Below, one piece after another: positions 1-11,528 of a stretch of 64,000 nucleotides of DNA. The DNA lies in assembly GCA_034440615.1 (NCBI GenBank), contig JAOTOM010005056.1:221501-285500 (forward strand), given 5' to 3'. The notes under the pieces were generated by a model that searched no databases, was not told the origin of the DNA, and saw nothing but the letters and a program-made list of their open reading frames with translations. Position numbers and translations under genes: made by a program. The first letter of the stretch is position 1. The number at the start of each line of letters is the position of its first letter. This DNA comes from Ashinkailepas kermadecensis (lineage: Eukaryota; Arthropoda; Thecostraca; Neolepadidae).

Positions 1-199
1 GATTAGATCGAAAGTTGGCTGCACGATTATTCACAGGCTAGCAATTGATGATCCATAGTCATTAATCGCTGGCCGTCGTATACGTCCAATTTTGGGCTGA
101 AACTTTGAGTTGCATCGCATGAGGTAGTTAATTCTTATCAGAATTGAAACCCAATAACAAACAAAACGCTGCTATTCCGTAAATGGTGTGCGTATTTAA
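1..199. other. AT-rich flank, no gene seen
   Basis: Unremarkable AT-rich sequence before the first SINE. I see no open frame, RNA gene or repeat here. It lies downstream of the terminal exon of the minus-strand receptor gene. Confidence 0.6.
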
Positions 200-214
200 C
201 TCACAACGTAGTCG
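200..214. repeat. Target-site duplication, SINE copy 1 (left)
   Basis: The 15-bp sequence CTCACAACGTAGTCG is repeated exactly at 373-387. The two copies flank the SINE body with no mismatch, which suggests a recent insertion. Confidence 0.93.
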
Positions 215-372
215 GTTGGTTATTGGTTTTACGACACGTCGACCGTTGAGTCATATAGCGTCGCCAATCTCTCACGCCGATTGGTCGCGGGCGAAGAGTA
301 GCGACAGGTGAGACTCGAACCCACAACCTTTCGATTGTGAGACGAGCATCTTACCCCTAGACCACTCGTCCC
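215..372 (-). mobile_element. tRNA-derived SINE, full-length copy 1
   Basis: A 158-bp element read on the minus strand. Its head resembles a tRNA: an A-box-like stretch (TGGTCTAGGGG), an anticodon-loop region that would give CAC (valine) and a good B box (GGTTCGAGTCT). The anticodon stem is poorly paired, so this is a tRNA relic and not a working tRNA gene. A unique body follows, and the element ends in an AACC-like tail with no poly(A). It is bounded by a perfect 15-bp direct repeat, CTCACAACGTAGTCG, at 200-214 and 373-387, as expected for LINE-type retrotransposition. It is nearly identical to the copy at 16136-16298. The A and B boxes imply transcription by RNA polymerase III. Confidence 0.93.
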
Positions 373-387
373 CTCACAACGTAGTCG
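373..387. repeat. Target-site duplication, SINE copy 1 (right)
   Basis: Exact copy of 200-214. It lies next to the tRNA-like 5' end of the minus-strand SINE. Confidence 0.93.
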
Positions 388-851
388 AAAACATGAACAT
401 GTGATGACAGAACCTATAGGCCCAAGACGCGACTTGGAGTTACTTCAGCTTTTTTAATGGTGTAACGTACGTCATTGAAACCCATTACGCGTGTGGTTTC
501 TGCCATATCTTTCCGCTGCCAAGTGAGCAATGCCAAGCAACGTCGCAGTAGCTGTGCAAAATGAAAGTATTACACCACTGCATGCAGAACGAAACAATGT
601 AAACCTTCGGCCTACGGAACAATGAATTATAAGTCCGTGTTTGGTGCACATTCTGAACGCAATTACACGTGCCAATGTCAAACAAATCAACGCGAATTCG
701 TGTTGAAATCGTTCTGCACCAAACACACACACACACACACACACCCACACACACAAAAGCACTTCGGACCTCGGACCCGGGACTCGGGACCACAACGAGA
801 AAAAGTTCACAACTCACTACTGCACACGCACGGCGAGCGGAAGCTGGTGTG
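388..851 (-). other. Putative 3' UTR / flank of the receptor gene
   Basis: This sequence follows the stop codon of the terminal exon on the minus strand. It holds a (CA)n microsatellite at about 722-757. There is no canonical AATAAA on the minus strand, but a variant ATTAAA occurs at 453-458 and could serve as a poly(A) signal. The open frames across this stretch overlap the microsatellite and show no family resemblance. Confidence 0.35.
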
Positions 852-1121
852 CTATACCGAGCTCTCTGGCGGCGGGTGGCTGCACCGGCGACGTCGCTCC
901 GCCGTCGGCTGACCTCGATCAGCCCACGACTGGCCGCCTCTCTCTCCGTCGTGACCCCAGCCGGTCGGCGGCGGAATGGGCGGCAGGTGGTTGTGGTGCG
1001 CATGGTCTATCTGTGCGTACGTCACCGGGTCGTGACCTTGACCTCTTGACTGACCCGGCCGCTGTCGCGGCAGCGTGCCGTGCGGCAGCGACAGCTCGGC
1101 GTATTGTATCGCGTCTTCCGG
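852..1121 (-). CDS. Terminal exon: ITIM-bearing cytoplasmic tail of a single-pass receptor
   Basis: On the minus strand a TTTCAG acceptor ends at 1122 and an open frame of 89 codons in phase 0 runs to TAG at 852-854. Codons are strongly GC-ending and CpG-rich, unlike the AT-rich flanks. The peptide starts PEDAIQYAELSLPHG and contains IQYAEL (Tyr 7) and VTYAQI (Tyr 35). Both fit the ITIM consensus (I/V/L/S)xYxx(L/I/V), and they are 28 residues apart. A PPIPPP proline cluster follows at about residues 47-52. ITIMs in known receptors are phosphorylated and recruit SH2-domain phosphatases. The phase matches the exon at 17206-17405, so I join them across an intron of about 16 kb. The rest of the exon is basic and low in complexity. 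The exact gene family is not established. Immunoglobulin-superfamily adhesion receptors of the sidestep or nephrin type are my best guess. Confidence 0.72.
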   Translation of the reverse strand, partial: PEDAIQYAELSLPHGTLPRQRPGQSRGQGHDPVTYAQIDHAHHNHLPPIPPPTGWGHDGERGGQSWADRGQPTAERRRRCSHPPPESSV

Positions 1122-1465
1122 CTGAAACGCAGATACACGGTAAACATACGCGGTAAACTAAAAATAATAATACAAATGAAATATTAAAAAATATATACAC
1201 AGTAACACAGCAACTTACTTGGAGTCTGGAAACAATAGATTAGTACGTTATTTTGCTGACGAATCGGTAAAATAAGAACGGTGACCATGTTATGCCGGCC
1301 CTTCTAGCGGAGTGGCTGGGGAGGTGGAATTGGATTGGAACACTGGTCTCGTTCTTGGGTAGAAGGAGCTCTGAAGATGTTGCCATCGCTGCACATCCGG
1401 AGGCGAGATGGCCACCACCGCACGATCAAGGGGCGCCGTGCTCACGAGGAGTCGTGCTAAAGCTT

Positions 1466-1604
1466 CAGCCGTGGTAACACGTGTATAGCTGACTCAGCCG
1501 CGGCGACACGTGCATAGCAGACTCGATCACGGTGACACGTATGTAGCAGACTCAGTCAGAGTGACACGTGTATAGCAGACTCAGCTGCGGTGACAAAACA
1601 TAGC
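1466..1604. repeat. 29-bp tandem repeat, about 4.8 copies
   Basis: Four full 29-bp units start at 1466, 1495, 1524 and 1553, followed by a 23-bp partial unit. Each full unit contains ACACGT; three of them read ACACGTG and so contain the E-box CACGTG. The units end in AGCAGACT or similar. Copies differ by a few bases. Confidence 0.9.
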
Positions 1605-2836
1605 CGCTAGAATATATTATCTCGCATGTCTCCATCTATCTTCCACTGTTCCTTCCCTTGCTCCCAGCGGCATCACCACAAGCTTTGCGTTTCCGAAAAA
1701 AAACACGTGGGCACTCCGGCTTAGTTCCCGAAACCGCTCGTATACCACGCCTCCTACTCTGGAAATCCTATTCAAGCCAAGCTGCAGAAGCGCGCTGCAC
1801 CAGTGCCGACATTGGTATGCTCTACGCCCAGGTGCTTCCCTGCCGCCCGAGGCCTCAAGTGCGGAACACTCGCCGGGCCCGTATTCCGTCGCTTCTATGC
1901 GAGCACTTTCATCTGCGGACGACCCCAGCCTCACGTGCAGGCGTGTCGCTGGAGCCGGACCACGTGAGGTCCGGCCGACTCGGGGGAATGTTTCAGATCT
2001 CGGGTACCAGGAGCTCCGGCGGCCAGCCATGCACTGCATTGACCGACATCTGAACTTGTCATTCATCGGCATGTTTCCACGGTTGCCGGCGGCTGAATAG
2101 ACCTGCCGCCCTCAGTTTCCAAAGCAGCAAGTTCACCCTCGGTGGGAGCTATTTTGTCGGAAGTGTTGGCTGCAGCCAGTGATTGTCCGAAACGGAGATT
2201 TCTGTTGCTGCTGCTGCTGAATAACACGGGGGAAACGGGCCGCGGGGTTCGCCAGCCTGTGACGTGGATGGAAGACGGCCGCTAATTGGCCAGCATTGTT
2301 TGCGAACGAGGTGGCACGATGCTTAGCAGTTATGCTGGAACTACACCAAATGATTGAATGACAGCATTAATGTCGAATCAAGAACAGCAGGAGGATAATT
2401 TATTCAACTGCACAAGTCATTAGTAACTGTGGCATACACAATAGCGTGCGAAAGCAGTTTCAAAGTGCGCCGTTCGTTTCACTTCCGCGTCAGTCAGCCA
2501 ACCCAACACTCAGTAAAGCACATCAGAAATGGTAATCCCATGCATGGATTAAATACGTTTCATTTGGGGACGGCGGGATGTAAAAACAAAGCGCCGGCTT
2601 ACTGAATAGGCAAGCCACCGACTGAACACTCACACGAGGCGTCACTGACGGAACAATGACCTTTGACGGAACAATGACCTTTGGTCCGACGCGTGCCATT
2701 TCCCCCTCAGGTGCGGCACTGATCGGGCGAAAATCGAGGGCTGGTGTGCACTTCGACCAACTCAAGAGGCGCAAATGTGTTCCAGATGAACGTCTTTCGC
2801 TGAAAATTTGATGGCTGAGAGCACTCGAGCCTTCTG

Positions 2837-2918
2837 GAGGGGCGGGGGCGGGGGCGGGGGCGGGGGCGGGGGCGGGGGCGGGGGCGGGGGCGGGGGCGGG
2901 GGCGGGGGGGGGGGGTGG
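2837..2918. repeat. (GGGGCG)n tract
   Basis: A run of GGGGGC units that collapses into a pure G-tract. It directly precedes the first 99-bp unit of the next array. It could form G-quadruplexes, and the open frames across it are poly-Gly or poly-Pro artefacts. Confidence 0.9.
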
Positions 2919-2921
2919 GGG

Positions 2922-3260
2922 GTGCAGATGTCATCGACCGAACAATTCACGACTGGGGTTCAGTCGGGCCTTGCCAATGTGTCATCATCTTCTGACCCGC
3001 GGTGCTGTTCGCCGATGAAGGGGGGGGGGGGGGGGGGGGGGGGGGGGGTGCAGATGTCATCGACCGAACAATTCACGACTGGGGTTCAGTCGGGCCTTGC
3101 CAATGTGTCATCATCTTCTGACCCGCGGTGCTGTTCGCCGATGAAGGGGGGCGGGGTGGGGGTGCAGATGTCATCGACCGAACAATTCACGACTGGGGTT
3201 CAGTCGGGCCTTGCCAATGTGTCATCATCTTCTGACCCGCGGTGCTGTTCGCCGATGAAG
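2922..3260. repeat. Three identical 99-bp units joined by poly(G)
   Basis: Units at 2922-3020, 3048-3146 and 3162-3260 are essentially identical. The spacers are G-rich: about 27 bases of pure G after unit 1, a G-rich GCGGGGTG-type spacer after unit 2, and a G-tract again after unit 3. The near-identity points to recent expansion or gene conversion. Frames through it appear open only because the unit lacks stops. Confidence 0.92.
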
Positions 3261-6200
3261 GGGGGGGGGGGACACATGCACACCCCCACCCTTCTTCTAG
3301 ATTGCTTCATGGGATGAGTGTGAATGATGTGGGACTCCGTCACTTGGGAGTGGGGTTTCAAGGGAGCATCGACTGCACTGGTCATACAGCCACATGGGAG
3401 GTGGGGCAGGGGACATGTACCTGAACATGCTCGAGCTTAGCGTGACGCTAATGGATGCTACTTGGAAAGAATTGACAAAAAGTCGATGTCCCCACCCAGA
3501 ACTTTTAGGTCGTGGCCGGGTGTCCGGAAATTACGAGTTAGACCGCAAGTGTTCGGAAAGCATGCCACTGCCGTCAAAGGAAATTGAGTACCACGAGAAG
3601 GCAATAATGCCATGGCAGCTTTTGCGAATGTTTCGAGAAATGCTTCGAAAGTTTCAATTTTTTGGTGCGAAATTTCTAGAAAATATTTTTCGTTCCAGAT
3701 GGGCGAAACACATTTGGTTTTACTCTGGCGAACCTCATTATACTTTTCTGAGTGGAATCTGGTTGGAAGATGATCAGTTTTAACAGATAATGACATATTT
3801 CCATGTATCTAACGATCACGATTCACGATCAGAGACCACAACCTAATGTTGTGCATGCTCGAACACTAATGTTGTATATGTTGATCTAGAGAAAATAAGC
3901 TTTCTCAGATAGAACCAATTTAAATATTTGTTATTTAGCTAATAATTGTGTGCAAAACATAGTGGAACCGACTTTATTGGTATGTGTGATGGGAGGGGGG
4001 GGCTAAGACGTCAATAATACATTTGGCATTGGCATCAGAAGTTCAATTGTCCTACAAACATGTCCTACAAACAATTCACTCCGGTTGCCAGTTTCCAGAA
4101 GATGGTGCTCGTCGTATCGATTTCGGGATGCATGGAAGGATTCAAAACTGCACTGGAGGTCAAGGTAACGAACACATTTTACTTGTTGCTTTTCTTGGTT
4201 AGTTGGATGGCTTTTTCTTCATTTTTTTCGGATGAGATATTCACGTTTTCTAAGCTGTGTTAGCATTTGCGTATCACTGGCAGCCGAAAGAGGAGCTACC
4301 TGTCCAACACACTCGTAAACAAGTAGATGCGTGGATGCGTCAGAGCCAGGCATGCAGGGCTCTGAAAATTGTCGACTGGTGAACGACGCCGGGGACGTTT
4401 TAGGGTCTTGGAATGTTTCCCCACAAGCCTTCTTTGGATGCATTGGGAGCAGGAATTTTTTTTGTGAGGGCTGATACAGACCACTACTTTCTTCACATTG
4501 ATAGGGTTAGGTGTGTGCCATGGCATGCGGATACGAGGGGGGGGTACAGGTGAAACAAGTCGCCACAAATCTTGAGAGGTCGTTTTTGGACAGGAATTGA
4601 CGGTCAGAGGTGTGGGCGGATATGTCTTTGGAAGAGCCTGCATGCAAAGTGAGGATGAAAACGGAATACTTGGGGCAAATCAACACCGAGTGAGTACTGA
4701 CAACCACACACCGCACTGCATACCTGGAACACCTACATACATTGTCATCTAAGCCTGTGCTTAAATACCTGAACCTAAATAGGCACCTGTGCACCTCAAT
4801 TGTCCTCGCCGTCACTTAATCTACCAACTAGGCAATCTGGCAACCTAGGCAACAAAAGATAGCTGGAATCTGAGAATCTGAGGGGACTTTCGTACCAGGA
4901 AATCCGGATCCCAACCACCAATAATTCAGAATCTCCAACCAGGTTCAATCTAATCTGGTGGAGTGAGAGGCCTCAAAAGGAGCGACTACTGATGGATGCA
5001 ATGTAGAGTGACTTCAAAGAAGCATGACAAAGTCAATAAACTCACTATGACCCGGCTATATGCGCATATACGATTATATTTACATGAGCTAGCTTGATCT
5101 TTGCACGAGTAGGCATGCACCGATGCCTACTGCGAAATAAGACACACAACTGCTGGTTACATAAATCAAAAGATAGTTTTAAAACTGTACTCTGAGTATC
5201 AGCCATTGTAAATTGTACTGTAAAATTGAGTATCAGCAAAAACACAGGGTGGAATTTTGCTTGGAAGCTCGAGACCCTTCGGAATCATCACACAGAAGCA
5301 TGGTATGATTAGACAGAGCTGTGCCTTTGGCTTTTAATAGTCAGCCCGCGAACTATCGTTGGTGGGCCGACCCACTCCTGCCGGGACGGGGGGATTTTGC
5401 CCCATTCAACTTTTGTTCCAGACCATGCAGAGAAGTGTGATTGTCGTCGCGCTTAGCGTCGTCCTTCATCTATTCGGTGATGTAAACAAATATTGCATAA
5501 CATTTACCGTCGACACTGCATGTTGGATGAAAGAGCTCAAAGTCGAGGCATCACCAACTGGCAGGTCTATTTTGCCCGGTTTTCGATTCATAGCCGCTAG
5601 CCAAATGATATCGTCGGATAAAGCTTGGCACAAGTAGTTAGCTGAGCTTCCGGTGAACACCATGGCATTATGAAAATGCAACTTCAAAGTCAAGTTCACG
5701 AGTGGGAGTCGTGGGAAGCAGGGTAATTTTTGTGTGTTCAAATCCATAATTGTATCGTAGCTTCCAAACTACGCACGATCAAGTGATGAAGCAAAGGCAA
5801 GCGGACTCTGAAAGACGTGCTGCAACGCATGGTGCCCAACGACGTGATGCAGTAGTAACATTTGACCGGGAAAGGCCACTCCCTTTCAGGGCTACACTTA
5901 TCACAACTCATCGATTTCCATAATTTGTGCATCTCTGGGGGAACAGGAACGGCAAATTCAAACTTAGCATCGAGCACTACCGTAGAAAACAATTTTCCAC
6001 AAAAGGATCAACTTCGATCGCACCTGGTCAGCTGGGATATTGACCTAGTATGCTCTATGTTCTATTCCTTACATTTTGGCGCTAGGTGGGAAACAAGCGT
6101 GCCGAATTCAAATCCAACGTTGAACACTACCTTATAATTCGATGCCCGCAAAAAGTGGATCAGCACAGCCCAAGCCCAGCCAGGGTTGCCTGCGCCAATG

Positions 6201-7680
6201 ACCTAGGATGACTTTGAAGGGGATACAAGCACTGAAATACGCATATAATACATGTCACTTCATGTCATAAGAGCATACCGCATCATTTAGCTCCCTGCAA
6301 ATGACGATCAATGGCATTTCGACAATTCGTCGTTTCTGCGTAGAGGGGTACAGGTGCACATTTTTGGTGCACCTCCGTGACCTCGCATGATAGTAACCTA
6401 CAACTCCGCACTCTGGTAGAAGAAATGCGTTCTATCAAATGCAGTCCGAGTGTTCTGCTGTAATCGTCAGGCTGGAAACTTAGCATGGAGAAAACAGTCT
6501 TAACCTTGACCACACCTGAAATCACCCATTATTTTAAATTATTTTATTTATTTTAGATTTTCGCTACAAAATGCTTAGATATATATGCCACTTTGTGTAT
6601 TATGCCACAAATGCCTAGATAGAAGTGCGTTTTCGGTACCTTTGACGCCCTATTGCTGACAATTCTTGGAAAAAAGTGACCTGACCTTGACGTCGTCCAG
6701 CTCGGTAGTCCTGATACCCTAAACAGAAATGGCAACATGACACGATCCGCTATTCAGTTTTCAGAAGACATGCCAAACTTGAGTGTGAACGCAGTGCGCG
6801 TTCGGCGGATATCCTGGAAAAGCCTGATAACTGTGCCACCCCTCTGCAATTCTAATGTTAAGGCCATGCATGTGAAGAAGTAAATTGCAGGTGCAGAATT
6901 AAACACACATTGCAGACTGGGCAGTGCAGCACACGTCTGAATGAACCTTACAGCATCGTATTGGAACCCTCGAAGCAAGGGGACTTGTACCGCACATCCT
7001 GGACAGGTATCGTCCGTCTGAAAACAGGCAAGACAATTCCAATCCCAACCATTCCCAACGCCGGTTTTCCGAAAACAGCAATCTGTGCAGCAATTACATC
7101 AGAATGTCAGAACGCCATCTTAGCACGATCTGTGAGGGGCTCCAAGTCTAACACGCAGTGTAATGAAACGAGGTGCGAATGCCCACCCCGTCTCGGTGTG
7201 ATCTCCAGAACTATCTGATCTAGTGAAATGGAACATTTTTGGGCAGATATATGCTAGAGGAAGCTTCTTCTTCTTCTAGCATGTACTTTTTCTCTTTGTA
7301 TTTCTCTTCTTCTAGGAACTCTATTCTTATGTGGGAGTGACACGCCTCTTGAAATTGTGTCCATTTACGAGCCATTTGAGCCAATCTGCCACCAAGTTCC
7401 AGACGCCCTCTGCGTACCATCTATATTTCGCTATATCTAGTTCATGGGTAGCTGCCTACCTATCTTTGCATTGAAGAAAGCATTCAGTTAAGGAGAAAAT
7501 ATTAGAGGATGAAGCACGAGGTTGATTTTAGCGGCAAAGTAGGATAACAATTATTAATATAACTTGGCATCCAGGATCACCGAACACTATTTCTATGTGC
7601 AAGTTTCGATTTTTGTGTGGGAGGGGTTCAGCTAACGAAGAATGGTTCGTTGTATTCTTGTAGGAATTCACAAATCCATT
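3261..7680. other. AT-rich intronic sequence, no gene supported
   Basis: Single-copy AT-rich sequence. Open frames of up to 130 codons occur at 3394-3783 (plus), its minus-strand shadow at 3458-3796, and 5738-6137, but none has a recognisable motif, coding-type composition or paired splice sites. I see nothing else here. Confidence 0.5.
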
Positions 7681-7699
7681 AAATATATACATACATGCA

Positions 7700-7748
7700 C
7701 CACACACACACACAGACACACACACACACACACTTTTTTTTTTTATAG

Positions 7749-7780
<32 letters not shown>

Positions 7781-7802
7781 ATATATATATATATATTTAT
7801 AT
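7700..7802. repeat. (CA)n / (AT)n / (GT)n compound microsatellite
   Basis: CA repeats at about 7701-7732, a poly(T) run, then alternating AT and GT tracts. The open frames over this stretch are simple-sequence artefacts. Confidence 0.9.
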
Positions 7803-9100
7803 ATCAATTTAAACTGTATTATCATACTATCTGTTACTTGCGCGGTAATATACGGGGAAAATTGCATTGCGTTCCAAAGGGTGGGTATTCATACACTATT
7901 ACATCATATACCGCTTCCCAAAAAAACGTGGCTCTCACTCTGCAATGCAACTGGGACATAATGAGGAACGAATTATATCCCGCCTCTGTGATGAAGCACT
8001 TTAAATCCACCTTTGAGGTAAAACAAATTATGGTGTCACGCATTGATAATATCTCATGGAATCGTCTTCGTTACTGTAATGATCACAAGAGATCTTCGAA
8101 TAAAACAGCATGCGTACCATCAAATCGTAGTGCCAATGTGACAACTATTGGTGCTGGATGGGCAGCACGGGTACGATTCCTTCGTTATGGTACCTACATT
8201 AGCTCTCGTGCCCAATACAATAATTTTGGTACCCTGAAGGTAGATTGTCCCCTAACAGAAGTACCTGAACCCTTATTAACGAAACTCAGTGAGACGAGGG
8301 AAAGTTTTTTAGATAATGCATCATCAATATTCGCCACTTTTTTTGGTTCTTAAGTCTGCCGTTCATAACTTGCTCTGATGAGGTTCTACATGGCTAATTT
8401 CCCCGGTGGCAGCCTCCGCACTCTCCCACAACATAATCGATCATCTGATTTCCGAAATGTCAACGGAATGGGAGCGGCCGTAATATGGGACGGCCAATTT
8501 CCTGGACCTCAGCGGAGGAGAAGGGTGGGTGTGGCTACGGTATTCCCAGTGACATGAAGATGGAAGGCCAATTTTAGCGAACCCATCTATGTTCTTGTTT
8601 ATTTTCCCGGAACTCGTGCGCAATTATTTAAATCGTTGCACACGATTGACTTACACAACAGCGACATTCCGCCCAATAAGTGACGCGGTCTGCAGACAGC
8701 GAGCGCTCACGCCGTCCGCAGAATTGTGGGTGATCGGACCTGCGCTGTCTGACCACGTTATTCACACCTAAGTGCGGCATTGTGCGGTACGAAGTGCACT
8801 TATGCCATGCTCCAACGACAGCCAACAACTCTTCCGGACAAAGCACACGGAATAGTTCTGTAGTGCATAGTTGTTTGTCGAAGCAGCTGCATGAATACAT
8901 GATGCAACTGTATCATGCACCAGCAGTGCAGGTAGCTTATTTGACCGGTCATGAGTTAAACCTAGACACTGCCGAACACATAGACAGGTGTCAATTGGCG
9001 ATAACGAGCTGTCGACTCGCAGTTTGGCAGGATCGATGGAACCGGCAGTACGGTAGTCAGCTTCGGCCGGCCACGAGTCAAAACACTGACTAGGGCACGA
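7803..9100. other. Non-repetitive sequence with an unassigned open frame
   Basis: A plus-strand frame of 194 codons (7769-8353) starts inside the microsatellite and continues through unique AT-rich sequence to a stop. Its unique part is about 170 codons with mixed composition and no motif I recognise. It could be chance or a remnant. I see no paired splice sites. Confidence 0.3.
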
Positions 9101-9144
9101 CAACACAAGTGGACACCTGCCTGTCAGGTGACCACTACCACTTG

Positions 9145-9250
9145 CCACCTGCCCGCGAGGTGATCAGTGTCACTGAGCCACCTGCCCGCGAGGTGATCAA
9201 TGTCACTGAACCACCTGCCCGCGAGGTGATCACTGCCACTGAGTCACCTG
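9145..9250. repeat. 33-bp tandem repeat, about 3 copies
   Basis: Units of the type CCACCTGCCCGCGAGGTGATC start at 9145, 9178 and 9211. Each contains an inverted-repeat core (CACCTGCCCGCGAGGTG). The array passes through degenerate units (9250-9400) into the 30-bp array that follows. Confidence 0.85.
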
Positions 9251-9399
9251 AGTGATGAGTCCCTGTCACTAAACCACATGAGTGTTCAATATCTGTCACT
9301 GTGGAGGATCAGTGTTGGCTTCCTGTCACTGAGCCACATCACCGATGAGCCCCTGTCACTGAGCTGCATCAGTGATTGTCACTGAGCTACATGAGCAAT

Positions 9400-9880
9400 G
9401 AATGACCGACATTGAAGGGCAAGAGTGACGAATTACCGACACTGAGTTACAAGAGTGACGAGTCCCACTCACCAAGTTACAAGAGTGACGAGTCACTGAC
9501 ACTGGGGTATAGTAGTGACGAGTCCTACTCACAGAGTTCCAAGAGTGACGAGTCACTGACACCGATGTACAGGAGTGGCGAGTCACTGACACTGAGGAAC
9601 AGGAGTGACGAGTCCCACTCGGCGAGTTACATGAATGACCAGTAACCGACACTGAGGCACAGGAGTGACGAGACACTGACACTGAGGTACAGGAGTGACG
9701 ACTCACTAACACCGAGGTAGATGAGTGACGAGTCCCACTCACCAAGTTACAAGAGTGACGAGTCACTGACACGGAGGTGCATGAGTAACAAGTCACTGGC
9801 GCTGGGGTACAGGAGTGGCGAGTCACTGACACAGAGGTACAGGAGTAACGAGTCACTGACACCGAAGACAACACTGATGA
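9400..9880. repeat. 30-bp tandem repeat, about 16 copies
   Basis: Units contain GAGTGACGAGTCACTGACAC with variable ends. The unit length is a multiple of three, so both strands stay open: a 10-residue repeat rich in Ser, Asp and Glu on plus and a 172-codon Ser/Thr/Val repeat on minus. Substitutions do not favour one frame, so I treat it as a minisatellite and not as a gene. Confidence 0.88.
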
Positions 9881-10195
9881 GTCGCCGATATCGACTCAAA
9901 AGAGAAGAGTCACCGAAGCCGGGTCACAATGTGATCACTTTTAGTTGGATTTTGCATGCATGAATGCATATAAGTGGGAACAGGTCTGGTCGATGTCATC
10001 GTTATATGGGTGATTCCAAGATGGTGGATGACAACAACAATGTAGAGGGCATCGACATCGCTGAGAGTCGCAATATTCGGAAGCGGAAACATCAACCTGA
10101 CGATTTCGCCTCTTTCCCATATTTGGAAGGATGGCCAAATCAAATAATACCAAAAGAATCAACTAGCTGTAATACTAACCAAAATTATTGCGTAG

Positions 10196-10196
<1 letters not shown>

Positions 10197-10290
<94 letters not shown>
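10197..10290. repeat. (AT)n microsatellite
   Basis: About 90 bp of nearly pure TA dinucleotides. It produces Ile-Tyr open frames that are artefacts. Confidence 0.95.
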
Positions 10291-10291
<1 letters not shown>

Positions 10292-11499
10292 TACATCTAA
10301 ATATCTATATATGCCATGAGGGAACAAGCCGAATGCATAGCAATACGAGCCATTGACTATTACACAATATATTCGCATTCGCAAAAAGTGGATCATCAAA
10401 TTATAAATTACTGGCATATCGGCGATGGTATGTGACCCAAGGCAAACACCTAATGTCCAACATGAACCATCAGCTACAGTACACGTGTCACTGTCGCTTT
10501 CAAACCATTATGGAAGATCTTAATCAGCCATAGCACTGAGGTGGAACATGCATAAGGAAATGTAGAGGACATGAGTACCACTGATTAACAGTGATGCATC
10601 ACCCATTCTCACGAAGCTTTTTGGCGCACCAACACGCACACGAGTAGGGCTCATCATATAATGATATCCGACAAGGCGCAGGAACACGCATGACATGAAG
10701 GTGGTAGGGTGCTGAACTTAGGCGTCACGACGCTGCGGTGATCCAGACGGTGTCAATCTAGGCCAGTGGTGGTCAATGGATGACAGGTCGGATCTTTTTC
10801 GATGACCGAATCCGAGAGAGCACTATTTGTGCAAAGCTTTCCGGTCCATCGCAATGCCATTTTGCATGGATGTAATGTATATAATGGCCTTGCATGTCCC
10901 ACTACATCGACGGACTATATTTGGCCATTGAAGGTCAAAATCGTAACTTTGTCAGAAAGGAAAACATTTTGGGCTGTTGACTAGTTTCTTTGATGTGGCT
11001 TCGATTCTTCTTATAATGGTTTTGTGTTCGCATTCGTGCGGACTCAAAATGGTGCCGAAGCTCATAATCAGTAAAGATATCTGGCTTAAATAGCGCATAG
11101 TGTATGTTCTCCATGTCGGCGTTTCGTAATTTCACATGACACCATCAGGAACAAGCGCAGATTGTTAACGAAAGCACACAGGTAATACGTTTAAGTTAAA
11201 CCAATCATAGTGAAGGTAAAAGAGTCGAAATCGCGTATATAGAAATCGAATGCGAGTATCGTCTAGTATGCGTAAGCGTACACTCGCAATAATTAGGTTA
11301 CCACAGTACATATCGGTCAGTTCATTTTCCAACACACCGAGAAATGCGCGTGCGAAACATATTTGGGTGACATCACACAGCAGAAAAATAGCCACAATGT
11401 TGGTCGCTATTCACAAGGCCACGCCAAAAACACTCCCTATTTTGGCTTTAGGGTCACAATCGATCATCTTGGCCCCAAGGGTGATCCGTCATACAGCGA
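10291..11499. other. No gene seen
   Basis: AT-rich sequence between the (AT)n run and the 3' end of the Penelope-like element. Short open frames only. I see nothing to annotate. Confidence 0.5.
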
Positions 11500-11528
11500 C
11501 AGAGTACCTCGCGCATTGACCTGCCGGT

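Noticed and set aside
301..372. Functional tRNA gene (tRNA-Val)
   Set aside because: The anticodon stem does not pair and the acceptor ends do not match. The flanking body, tail and target duplications show a SINE.
1617..2072. 151-codon minus-strand frame and its plus-strand shadow
   Set aside because: Both strands are open over the same stretch with no motif. Possibly an old transposon remnant, but not supportable.
7769..8353. 194-codon plus-strand frame
   Set aside because: It starts inside a microsatellite, and its unique part has no domain or coding-type composition.
9356..9874. 172-codon Ser/Thr/Val-rich repeat protein on minus
   Set aside because: A 30-bp stop-free repeat keeps frames open on both strands, with no signal peptide or unique flanking coding sequence.
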